Shown piece after piece: positions 55,040-64,000 of a stretch of 64,000 nt of DNA. Source of the DNA: Ariolimax columbianus (lineage: Eukaryota; Mollusca; Gastropoda; Stylommatophora; Arionidae); assembly GCA_036924085.1 (NCBI GenBank), contig JAVGWX010000008.1, positions 48,343,019 through 48,407,018 on the forward strand, given 5' to 3'. How positions within the stretch are numbered: position 1 is the first letter of the stretch; each line of letters opens with the position of its first letter. A model generated the notes under the pieces. It was not told the DNA's origin. It searched no databases and saw only the letters and a program-made list of their open reading frames with translations. A program made the translations under genes and the position numbers.

Positions 55040-56238
55040 GGCTTCACCGTTAGATGTGCTTCGTGTGTTGAGAGATGATGTTTTCTTACCGTTGGACGTG
55101 TACCGCTTGTTGAGAGATGATGTTTTCTTACCGTTGGATGTGCTTCGTGTGTTGAGAGATGATGTTTTCTTACCGTTGGACGTGTACCGCTTGTTGAGAG
55201 ATGATGATGTTTTCTTACCGTTGGACGTGTACCGCTTGTTGAGAGATGATGTTGTTTTCTTACCGTTGGATGTGCTTCGTGTGTTGAGAGATGATGTTTT
55301 CTTACCATTGGATGTGTACCGCTTGTTGAGAGATGATGTTTTCTTACCGTTGGACGTGTACCGCTTGTTGAGAGATGATGTTTTCTTACCGTTGGATGTG
55401 CTTCGTGTGTTGAGAGATGATGTTTTCTTACCGTTGGACGTGTACCGCTTGTTGAGAGATGATAATGTTTTCTTACCGTTGGACGTGTACCGCTTGTTGA
55501 GAGATGATGTTTTCTTACCGTTGGACGTGTACCGCTTGTTGAGAGATGATGTTTTCTTACCGTTGGATGTGCTTCGTGTGTTGAGAGATGATGTTTTCTT
55601 ACCGTTGGATGTGCTTCGTGTGTTGAGAGATGATGTTTTCTTACCGTTGGATGTGCTTCGTGTGTTGAGAGATGATGTTTTCTTACCGTTGGACGTGTAC
55701 CGCTTGTTGAGAGATGATGATGTTTTCTTACCGTTGGACGTGTACCGCTTGTTGAGAGATGATGTTTTCTTACCGTTGGACGTGTACCGCTTGTTGAGAG
55801 ATGATGATGTTTTCTTACCGTTGGACGTGTACCGCTTGTTGAGAGATGATGATGTTTTCTTACCGTTGGACGTGTACCGCTTGTTGAGAGATGATGATGT
55901 TTTCTTACCGTTGGACGTGTACCGCTTGTTGAGAGATGATGATGTTTTCTTACCGTTGGACGTGTACCGCTTGTTGAGAGATGATGATGTTTTCTTACCG
56001 TTGGACGTGTACCGCTTGTTGAGAGATGATGATGTTTTCTTACCGTTGGACGTGTACCGCTTGTTGAGAGATGATGATGTTTTCTTACCGTTGGACGTGT
56101 ACCGCTTGTTGAGAGATGATAATGTTTTCTTACCATTGGATGTGCTTCGTGTGTTGAGAGATGAAGTTTTCTTACCATTGGATGTGTACCGCTTGTTGAG
56201 AGATGATGTTTTCTTACCATTGGACGTGTACCGCGCAT
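55040..56238. repeat. 42/45-bp minisatellite (~28 copies), open on both strands
   Basis: Units read GTTGGACGTGTACCGCTTGT, TGAGAGATGAT(GAT), GTTTTCTTACC. Every length change is a GAT or GTT triplet, so one plus frame (444 codons, 55,014-56,348; repeat VYRLLRDDVFLPLD) and one minus frame (442 codons; repeat SGTRPTVRKHHLST) stay open. Two unit types (VYRLL and VLRVL) alternate to the left and VYRLLRDDD is homogenised to the right. Single-base variants GAC/GAT and CCG/CCA are silent in the plus frame but change residues in the minus frame. The plus frame ends in SINE-B1 sequence and no promoter or splice context is seen, so I treat it as a repeat rather than a gene. Confidence 0.85.
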
Positions 56239-56259
56239 TGACTTCCTATTCCTTGCCTT

Positions 56260-56892
56260 TCGTCCTGAAATGGGCGTATGTGACGTTTCGTCGATTTTTA
56301 CAGCGAGGCTGCATATCTGCGCCTTTCGGTCCAGTATATCCGATTTAAACACGACATTTTGGAAATTAGGTTGGCTTTCTCACTTCGATACCCAATCTCT
56401 TAGCCAGGATGCGTGGTTGCAGTTTCTTTCTTTGGTTGAGTATGGTTTAGGAAGGGGTCACTGATCCTGGTGCAAGCTGTCAGCTTTGAGTCGATGGGTG
56501 TTGTCAGCTTTGAGTCGCTGAGTGCTGCCAGCTGTGAGTCGATGGGTGATGTCAGCTTTGAGTCGCTGGCTGCTGTCAGCTTTGAGTCGATGGGTGATGT
56601 CAGCTTTGAGTCGCTGGCTGCTGTCAGCTTTGAGTCGCTGAGTGCTGTCAGCTTTGAGTTGATGGGTGATGTCAACTTTGAGTCGCTGGCTGCTGTCAGC
56701 TTTGAGTCGATGGGTGATGTCAGCCTTGAGTCGCTGGTTGCTGTCAGCTTTGAGTCGCTGGGTGCTGTCAGCTTTGAGTCGCTGGCTGCTGTCAGATTTG
56801 AGTCGCCGGCTGCTGTCAGCTTTGAGTCGCTGTGTGCTGTTAGCTTTGAGTCTTTGAGTGATGTCAGTTTATTCAGAACTAAGTCTTCTGCC
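56260..56892 (-). mobile_element. SINE-B1 with 24-bp internal array (56,475-56,875)
   Basis: Plus-strand GCATATCTGCGCCTTTCGGT, TCCAGTATATCCGATTT, then GTTGGCTTTCTCACTTCGAT and TTGCAGTTTCTTTCTTTGGT parallel the 31.4-kb copy. GTCAGCTTTGAGTCGCTGGC-type units of 24 bp then repeat about 17 times. The period is eight codons, so a plus frame (VSFESLAA repeat) and a minus frame (SKLTAASD repeat) are both open as by-products. Confidence 0.72.
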
Positions 56893-57143
56893 TCACTCAT
56901 AGATTGATGCCGCCTGTTGAGAGATACTAGGTCTTCACTGATTCTCTCATGAGCGATGTTGTTTCCGCACAGATCGGTACATACATAACCCCAGCTTCAA
57001 TATCAGATATTGATCATTATAGTACTGTGAAACCTGAATTATTTGTCAGAGTAATCAAATGCGAAATGAAGCATTAAACATCCGCAGTAAGGGCGTATTC
57101 TTGTGATCCGCTGGAACTTCCTTCCCCTGTCCGAGGCACAACG
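56893..57143. other. No recognisable feature
   Basis: Spacer before the LINE-J fragment. Confidence 0.4.
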
Positions 57144-57870
57144 TCACACATCATTCTTCCAGTAGTCAGCGACATGGATTGCCCCATCGTTGCCACTCAA
57201 CAGGTCGCTCATGCTGCATGTTGCAAGGAGGTTTGGGCAGATCATCAGGTGGTCTTGGTCTTGTGTTGCTCCAAATGGGCATGCTTCATCTTCCATGTAT
57301 CCCCATCTTTTTAGGTTCCTGCCTCGCAATACGCCAGTTCGAAGTCTCTTTAGTGACTTCCTTGTTGCGTAAGGCAGATGATGTTCTGGCCCAAGTTCCT
57401 CCCGTAAATTGATCCAGGGGGCCTGCGTCATCTCTTTTCCATCTTTCGATGCGGCGTTTTCCAGGACATCTTTAGGGGCTGGGTTGATTGGAAGAAACGT
57501 CGTCTTGATTTGAGTCATATGCTCTGCACCTGATTTCTAAACATAGCGTGTTATGTGTTGTTTATCTGTTCATCTCCTTCCATCACTGACGCGACAATTC
57601 TTCGTGCCTCATGTGACGCTACACCAATAATGGGGTCAATTTTCCCAGTTGATGTAGGTTTTAGTCACGTAGTGATTATCCAGCCTGTCTCATTAATTGC
57701 TGTATCAATAAGTGTGACACGTGCTGAGTTCTTCCAGACTTGCACGGCGTATTTGTCTATGGAGAAACTCAGTGCTGATGTTCTTAGGTCGTCTGCCTTT
57801 CCTTCCATGTTGTTCCAGGCAGTTGTCTACTGGTATAACTGGGTCACAAACGACGGAGTTACCCGACCAA
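57144..57870 (-). pseudogene. LINE-J (Jockey-like) 3' fragment
   Basis: The minus strand from 57,830: AVQVWKNSARVTLIDTAINE, LKPTSTGKIDPIIGVASHEA and RRIVASVMEG (57,580), then PWINLREELGPEHHLPYATR, LKRLRTGVLRGRNLKRWGYM, DQDHLMICPNL and a stop at 57,144. The thumb-to-end order equals that of the split copy at 40.4/42.9 kb. Uninterrupted here, it shows the empty site for the LINE-H insertion in that copy. Confidence 0.8.
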
Positions 57871-58189
57871 CAGATCTCAATAGCACCATCTCTATCGTAA
57901 ACCGTCGCCGTCACCCTTATTTAGACACGTGTACCACCTTGCCATTGACGTCCGCGTCCACCAGCTCTTAAAGCCGACCATGGACATCAAGGATGGAAAA
58001 CCATCCTCTCCATGAGGGTCCTGCCCACCTATCCGTCGTGGCAAGTACCTGGATGTGTCAAATCAGAATGACATTATCATCACCGCACGTAGTTCAGTCA
58101 TTCATCATTGTGATGGTCTGTTGGCACAATGCGTCCTTATCGCATAATGGGAACATTTATTTACCTACTTGTTTTCCTCAATGCCTACC
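57871..58189. other. No recognisable feature
   Basis: No repeat or domain identified. Confidence 0.4.
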
Positions 58190-58258
58190 TTCTTATCTAT
58201 GTTCCTACCTACCTATCTATCTACATATTTACCTACCTACCTACCTACTTCCCTAACT
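58190..58258. repeat. (CTAC)n/(CTAT)n microsatellite
   Basis: CCTACCTA, CTATCTAT and ACCTACCTACCTACCT runs. Confidence 0.92.
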
Positions 58259-58689
58259 CCCCCGAGTTGTAAAGAACGAGGCCACTAAAACTTCTCAAAT
58301 TTATCGTTGAAATCAACTGAGGAGGGTTCTGTAAAGTGCTAGCAACGTGCTCCTGTAAAGCCATCTCTATGAAACAATTGATGAAAAGGATATGATAGAG
58401 ATTCCCGTACTGTGACCAACTAAAATAGGGACCTTACCCTTCACATCGAAAATCAATCAATTAACCAATCAATCAACCAAATGCTGTTGCTGTGCCTGTA
58501 TTCAAGATTTTTATTTTAAATTGTATTTGTACTTTTGTTTACCTGTGAATACCAGCTACAATTGGAACACTAAAAATTATGTGAATTCTTGTACATTGAA
58601 AAAAAAAGACTTCAGCAGTCGAGTCACTCTCCGTTCAGTTCATTTGTTAGTTAGGAAATCATCTGTCTTCCTGAGCTCTGTCTATAAGA
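58259..58689. other. No recognisable feature
   Basis: AATCAATCAATTAACCAATC run near 58,450; otherwise unremarkable. Confidence 0.4.
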
Positions 58690-58965
58690 AGACCATTCAT
58701 GTCAGGAGGTCCAGTGCCCGGTGATGTCGTTGGGGCACGCATGACGGCATCCCCACAACTCCACACTATCGCATTCTGTCAGCGGCCGCTGCCTGTGCCT
58801 CCTTTGATCGGAAATTGGTCCATTCTTATATGCTGTTCCCCCCCCCCCCCCCCACACCTGCTGTTCGGACGACCTCTTCGTCATTTGCCTTGTACCTTTT
58901 TGTAGAGGATTGTATTGGAAAGACCATTTGATCTCGACATGTGCCCATACCAAGCGAGTTTCCTT
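58690..58965 (-). pseudogene. Probable LINE C-terminal fragment with poly(C)
   Basis: The minus strand reads WAHVEIKWSFQYNPLQKGTR near 58,940 and, past a 17-base homopolymer (58,835-58,851), VMRAPTTSPGTGPPDMN at 58,700. This resembles the last part of RTE-type pol proteins. Weak support. Confidence 0.35.
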
Positions 58966-59159
58966 CTTTTGACAGTTACCAAGAGGCCTTCAAACGGCCT
59001 GATTGCTGTTGTAAAACGTGACGTTTAGGTAACCATTCACATTATCACCAGTGTCAGTCCGGCAGATGTGCCGTATGCAAGAAAGTCAACAATTGTATGC
59101 ATCCTGATCTTTTGCAGTGCTTTCCCATTGTGTGCCTAGGTCTTTGGTCAGTCTATCCG

Positions 59160-59862
59160 GCCATAACATAGGTGGGCGACCCAGTGCACGTGTACATACT
59201 TATGTACACCAAAACGTTGTTCTACGTGTCCATCTGTTGTCAGGCATGCGTACCACATGTCCAGCCCAACGTTTGCCTAATACCGCGGCTTCCACAACGT
59301 CCCGAAACAAAGTTTGATGTCGAATTTCTTCATCCTGGATCTTATCCCATATCGATATTTCTAGTACGCGCCGTTTCATTGCTCTCTGGGTGACTGAGCT
59401 TCGTGACATCTGTTTTGGGCAAAGTTCCACACTTGGCATCCGTAAATCATTGCTGGAATGAGCATGGCATTGAAAGTGTGTGCTCTTACTGTGGTGTCTT
59501 TCATCTCTTGGAGTATTGGCTGAATGGAGTGCAAGGAATACCAAGCTGCTTTTCGTCTTCTATAGATTTTGTGGTCGATTCTGTGGTTGGCATTTGTCGC
59601 TTGGTCTAGGTAGATATAGGAGTTAACATCCACGACGGTTTCCTCTCCTATCTTGATGATCTGCTTTTAAACAGTAGGGGTTTCTGAGGCCTTTGTTCCT
59701 TTTGTTCATCTTCAAGTATCCATTCCTTACCCAGACTTGCTTTGCTTCGTCTTTGATTGTCAATTTAACTGGGAACCTTGTCAAGTAATGATCGATTATA
59801 ATTATAGTTATCAAATCGTAAGCAAAGATGGTGACAACATCAGACCTCTGCTGCAAGATATA
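59160..59862 (-). pseudogene. RTE-type LINE 3' half with degenerate motif C
   Basis: The minus strand from 59,850: TIFAYDLITI (motif C, FADD changed to FAYD), LKMNKRN, VDVNSYIYLDQATNANHR (59,635), IYRRRKAAWYSLHSI, LIPAMIYGCQVW (59,440), QRAMKRRVLEISIWDKIQDE and KRWAGHVVRMPDNRWTRRTT (59,210). The order is normal for an RTE-type pol. One frameshift near 59,400. Confidence 0.75.
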
Positions 59863-59899
59863 ATCTCAAATTATTATCAAGTTCAGTGCTGGCACGTCT

Positions 59900-60405
59900 T
59901 ACGTTCTTTTTTTTCGGGCAGCCCGCTTTCTCTGAGAATCACCGAGGATATTTTGCTCGACAACCTGAGCACATTGTGTGATGATAGCACCCCTTGTGAA
60001 ACGGTTCTGTCCAAGCATTCCCCATGAGGTAACTCCAATGTTGAAGGTTTTAAGAGATATTTGTATGTAGTCTTCCTGTCGAGCGTCTGCTTGTCCTGAG
60101 CTTAAGGTACAATAACGGCTTAGGGCATGCGAACAACAAGTCCGGCCCATCTTATCTGGACTCTTTCCAGAAGCGAATGGATGCTTAACACATTGAACTT
60201 GATAATAATATCAGAGTTATGTACTTTATCCTGCCACCTAATTTAGGGCACTCAGCATTTGGAAACGATCTAGCTGTTGTGCGTGTTTGCAATACACTGC
60301 CCATGTTTCGAATCCATGCAGAAGAGTGCTTAGCACTACAGCACAATACACGTTTACCTTGGTGACGACATTGATGCCTTGTCGGTTCCAGAGTTAGAGA
60401 AACTC
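59900..60405 (-). pseudogene. Second LINE C-terminal fragment, adjacent
   Basis: The minus strand gives TLLHGFETWAVYCKHAQQLD (about 60,290), then GRTCCSHALSRY and RQEDYIQISLKTFNIGVTSW (60,060). LLxGxETWxVYxxHxxQLxxFH followed by LKASLKxLxIxxxSWE is a common C-terminal pattern in another RTE-type family. Truncated at both ends. Confidence 0.55.
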
Positions 60406-61324
60406 CCACCGTAAGAGCCCATACATACTATTTCATAAACCATTATATAAAAAGGTCAGCTACGGCCTATTCATATGGCAGCTAAACACCAAGAGACATT
60501 ATACATTCGTGGTACCTACCTTTTTTTCAAGAATATTTACACCCGTGTCAACTCCAAAATCATTTGATCTCTCTCTTGGGGCATGTCTCAAACCAAATGG
60601 TTTGATCACATATCATACATTCCTTTAAGGTCCTCGCATGAACTGTTCTCACGGCTTGATTGATTCTGTTTTTTGCTCCAAATGAAGCATAATGCAACCA
60701 TATAAGCTGGTCAGTTTACAGGAAACCTGTATCTGATTTAGTGACGGTTTATGTGGCAATCATTTGACAGGATTAGATCGCTAACTCGATGAAGGAAGCG
60801 ATAAGTATTCTTAGGGTCAGTTGAGACATACTGGTCCAAGACCACACCTAAACCATGATCTACTTTAGATGTCCGACTCACCGATAAAATCCCTTCAAAC
60901 GTCACTAATTCAACCGCCAACTAAATAACGGAACTCATAGACTTATAATCAATCCATTTTCCACACAGAAAAATAAAATAAATTATCGGTACAAAAATAC
61001 AACAAATCACATTTGAGAATGGTCCTTTTACAGAATCCTGCCCGGAAACCTGTTGCGTATCCAATTTTGTTTCTCGAACACGCTATTATAGTTCCAATGA
61101 TAGATGACACATGCAAGTTCCGCTATTTAAGCAGCCTTGGAATGTGACGTTTAAAAGAGATTTCTCAGGGAGTCAGACCTGTGGTTAAACCCTCATTTAA
61201 CATCAACCTCTCTGTGTCACATTAACCTTGGCAAAGAGGTGATGATATACACTGTGATCCCCAAAGCGGTTAGTTTGCTAAGGAACCTTGCATTGCACTA
61301 TATCCAGTAGGAAACCTGTCCACC
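60406..61324. other. No recognisable feature
   Basis: No coding or repeat signal identified. Confidence 0.4.
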
Positions 61325-62690
61325 GTCACAACATACTTTACCTGACTTTACCTTAATTTACCTTATTATACGAGGCGTGTTCAAATGAAAACAGACAAAA
61401 CTGCAACAAGTGAACATACGTACGATGAGCATGATAACATCACTTCTGGTGGAAACAGCACATACCAACCGTCAAGTTTGCAAAATGCCATTATCCTTCG
61501 ATGCAGGCAGTGTATGGTGACAAAAGTGTGTCGAAGACAACAGTGAAGAGCTGGACAACGATATTTAAAGAAGGACGTGAGTTAACGCAACAAACGCAAC
61601 GCCTCACCTGATCTCGGAGGATCTTTTGTTAACTCCCGTCCTTCTTTAAACATCGTTGTCCAGTTCGTCACTATTATCTTCGCCACACTTTTGTCACCAT
61701 AAACTTCCTGCATTCTGCGACGAATGTCAACTGGTCGAAATCCTTCAGCTGTTAGAAACCGAATCACCGCTCGCTGATTAACTCTGGATTTATTCAGTTG
61801 CACATATGTTTTCAACGGTCTGTTGGGGAAACTATGAGCCGGAGGATAATGCCATTTTGCCAACTTGACGGTTGGTATGTGCTGTTTACACCAGACGTGA
61901 TGTCATCATGCGCATCGTACGTAGGTTCACTTGTTGCAGTTACGTCCGGTTTAATTTGAACACGCCTCGTACCTTATTTTAATTTACGTTGCCTCATGTT
62001 ACCTAATCAGATTGTATTTTGTTTTATCTTTATTTACCACACCTTACCGGGCTTGTCTTCCTTGCCTTGCGTTACCTTACCTTGCCTTCCCTTACCTTGC
62101 CTTCCCTTACCTTGCCTTCCCTTACCTTGCCTTCCCTTACCTTGCCTTCCCTTACCTTGCCTTCCCTTACCTTGCCTTCCCTTACCTTGTCTCTCTCCTT
62201 ACCTTGTCTTACCATGCCCTCCCTAACCTTGTATTCCCTTATGTTGCTTTACGTTACCTCACCTCACCTTACTTTATTTTTCGCTTTGCCTAATGTACTT
62301 TATTTTTACCTCGCCTTAACTTTTATCTTACCTAATTCACCTTGCCTTCCTTTTTTACTTTACCTAACTTTACTTTAATGTTTTACCTTACCTTGTCTTA
62401 CTTTACTTTCTACCTTACATTAACTTACCTTACCTTACTTTACTTTGTACGCTACCTCGCCGTTACTTTAATTTTTAACTTACCTTACATTACTTTACTT
62501 TTTACTCTACATTACCTTACTTTACTATATACCCTGCCTTACCTTACTTTGTTGTTTATCGTATCTTACCTTACCTTACTTAACTTTTTATCTTTCCTGA
62601 CTTTATCTGACTTTACTTTTTACATTACCTTACTTTACTTTTTAACTTCATATTACCTGACCTTATTTGATCTTACTTGACCATGATGTT
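61325..62690. repeat. TTACC-type array (split by a mariner) with a 15-bp homogenised block
   Basis: CTTTACC, CCTTACC and TTTACCTTAC words dominate 61,325-61,370 and 61,972-62,690. At 62,075-62,190 the unit CCTTACCTTGCCTTC is exact for about eight copies. The mariner at 61,371-61,969 lies inside it at a TA. Confidence 0.85.
61371..61969. mobile_element. Fold-back mariner (599 bp) flanked by TA
   Basis: It begins CGAGGCGTGTTCAAAT and ends with the reverse complement, flanked by TA at 61,369-61,370 and 61,970-61,971. The inverted similarity is not limited to the ends: the left arm (61,371 to about 61,595) and the right arm (about 61,620 to 61,969) each contain the mariner 5' end including transposase codons. 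On the minus strand the right arm encodes NQRAVIRFLTAEGFRPVDIR and RRMQEVYGDKSVAK (helix-turn-helix). The left arm lacks about 134 bp of this. Two 5' ends are fused head to head with no catalytic domain. Confidence 0.87.
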
Positions 62691-63304
62691 GTCGTTGTTC
62701 CCTTATGAAGTTATGAACTAGATTTTGTATGACCACATTTACACCACGTAGAAGTATTTCCAAATCATGACAGACAATTCGAATATTGAAAAATCATGTG
62801 TAGGACGCTATGATAATCCGATACATTATGGACTTGTAAACATAACAAATAAACAGTAGAAACCTATTTTTCAAGTTGCCGGCTCATTGAAAGGCGCAGA
62901 GTGTCAGCATGTCCCTCTACAACCCAATTTATGGAGACACAGTATGTCGACGAAAGAGACCTGGCGTAAACCATCATGTGTATTCGAAAAATAAATGTGG
63001 TCGTTTGAGACCAAGCACCGCAGAAAAAGAAAAATATTGGAGTAAAGCGAGTAGGCAAACGTATAATGATACGATTTAGACCTCAGTCCGACTGTATATA
63101 CACTGGGGATTATAGGTTTCAGCAATGTTTAGGGTCCACTCGGACATTCTCTCTCTAGTAAGTGATCAAAATGTCACAGTTCGGCTGGAGTCTCTGAGCA
63201 AACACGGACCTCATCCACCAAGGACCGGAGACTTGCCTATTGAGTTAATGAAATAAAAAGTCACTTTCTTTCACATCGAAGAGACAAAGCAAACGAGAAG
63301 ATAG
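62691..63304. other. No recognisable feature
   Basis: Unremarkable sequence before the terminal CT-rich repeat. Confidence 0.4.
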
Positions 63305-64000
63305 TTTGAGCCAAGAGTTAAGTGTTTTTTTGTTTATCAATATCTTTATCTCTATATCTCTCTCTGTATGTCTCTCTCTCTCTCTCTGTCTGTCGTTATG
63401 TCCTGTGCTCTCTATCTTTTATCTTTGTCAATATCTTAATCTCTCAATCTCTATTTCTCTCTCTCTATCTCTCTCTGCCTCTCTCTCTCTCTGTTGTTAT
63501 GTCTTGTGCTCTCTATCTTTTATTTTTGTCAATATCTTCATCTCTCAACCTCTCTATCCCTCTCTGTCTCTCTCTCTCTCTCTGTCTGTCGTTATGTCTT
63601 GTGCTCTCTTTTATTTTTGTCAATATCTTCATTGCTCTATCTCTCTCTGTCTCTCTCTGTCTGTCGTTATGTCTTGTGCTCTCTATTTTTTATTTTTGTC
63701 AATATCTTCATCTCTCAATCTGTCTATCTCTCTCTCTCTGTCTCTCACTCTATCTCTCTCTGTCTGTCGTTATGTCTTGTGCTCTCTTTTATCTTTGTCA
63801 ATATCTGCATATCTCTATCTCTGTCTCTCTCTCTGTGTCGTTATGTCTTGTGCTCTCTATTTTTTGGGTCAATATCTTCATCTCTCAATCTCTTTCTCTG
63901 TCTCTCTCTGTCTCTCTCTCTCTCTCTCTGTCGTTATGTCGTGTGCTCTCTATCTCTTATCTTTGTCAATATCTTAATCTCTCAATCTCTCTTTCTCTCT
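63305..64000. repeat. CT-rich compound repeat, 70-105-bp units, runs off the window
   Basis: GTTATGTCTTGTGCTCTCTA recurs at 63,395, 63,496, 63,591, 63,665, 63,769, about 63,839 and 63,933. Each is followed by TTTTTGTCAATATCTTCATC and a CTCT run of variable length. The unit is constant apart from the CT run, so growth happened by unit duplication plus slippage. Confidence 0.9.

Noticed and set aside
56400..56907. Two opposite frames of 145 and 166 codons (VSFESLAA and SKLTAASD repeats)
   Set aside because: The 24-bp period keeps both strands open. The array lies in SINE-B1.

Overview
The window is gene-poor, repeat-rich eukaryotic DNA. I found no convincing host gene, rRNA gene, tRNA gene or CRISPR array. 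The mix of elements (RTE-type, CR1/L2-type, Jockey-like and RNase H-bearing non-LTR retrotransposons, mariner, a P-element/THAP9-like transposase, tRNA-derived SINEs and many mini- and microsatellites) suggests an invertebrate animal, probably a marine lophotrochozoan such as a mollusc. That assignment is inference from how the degraded proteins read, not from a database.

Working names: LINE-R = RTE-type element; LINE-B = BovB-like RTE-type element; LINE-C = CR1/L2-like element with a TTAAC/TTAAG tail; LINE-J = Jockey-like element; LINE-H = non-LTR element with RNase H and an (AAG)n tail; SINE-A to SINE-D = short dispersed families found by comparing copies inside the window.

Layout. 0-7 kb: minisatellites, a dead LINE-R copy (2.7-4.5 kb) and a SINE-D copy with a 48-bp array. 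7-16 kb: LINE 3' ends, polypyrimidine, CA and AT tracts, a tRNA-derived SINE-B2, a G-rich tract and SINE-A. 16.4-17.3 kb: a LINE-C end split by LINE-H with an exact 12-bp target duplication. 17,374-20,887: one mariner element swollen from about 1.25 kb to 3.5 kb by two LINE insertions and two internal tandem arrays. 21.4-22.3 kb: LINE-C split by LINE-B. 23.6-26.5 kb: little recognisable. 26.5-27.8 kb: P-element-like transposase pseudogene with an in-frame 45-bp array. 28-35 kb: LINE fragments, a possible piggyBac start and SINEs. 36.2-44.1 kb: one LINE-R copy broken by LINE-B, SINE-A and LINE-J, the last itself broken by LINE-H. 45.5-46.4 kb: LINE-H. 47.0-53.4 kb: a 6.4-kb imperfect inverted repeat carrying LINE-R in both arms. 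53.9-57 kb: SINEs and a 1.2-kb 42/45-bp array open on both strands. 57-60.4 kb: LINE ends. 61.3-62.7 kb: a TTACC array containing a fold-back mariner. 63.3 kb to the end: a CT-rich compound repeat.

Main theme. Several minisatellites are tandem expansions of coding segments inside dead transposons: the mariner HHDN catalytic region, the mariner RGVVHH region, a P-element-like segment, RTE reverse-transcriptase motif B, and an RTE thumb-region segment. Others grew from SINE bodies or a LINE tail. The window looks like a place where transposon bodies seed local satellite DNA, and nested insertions with target duplications allow relative dating.
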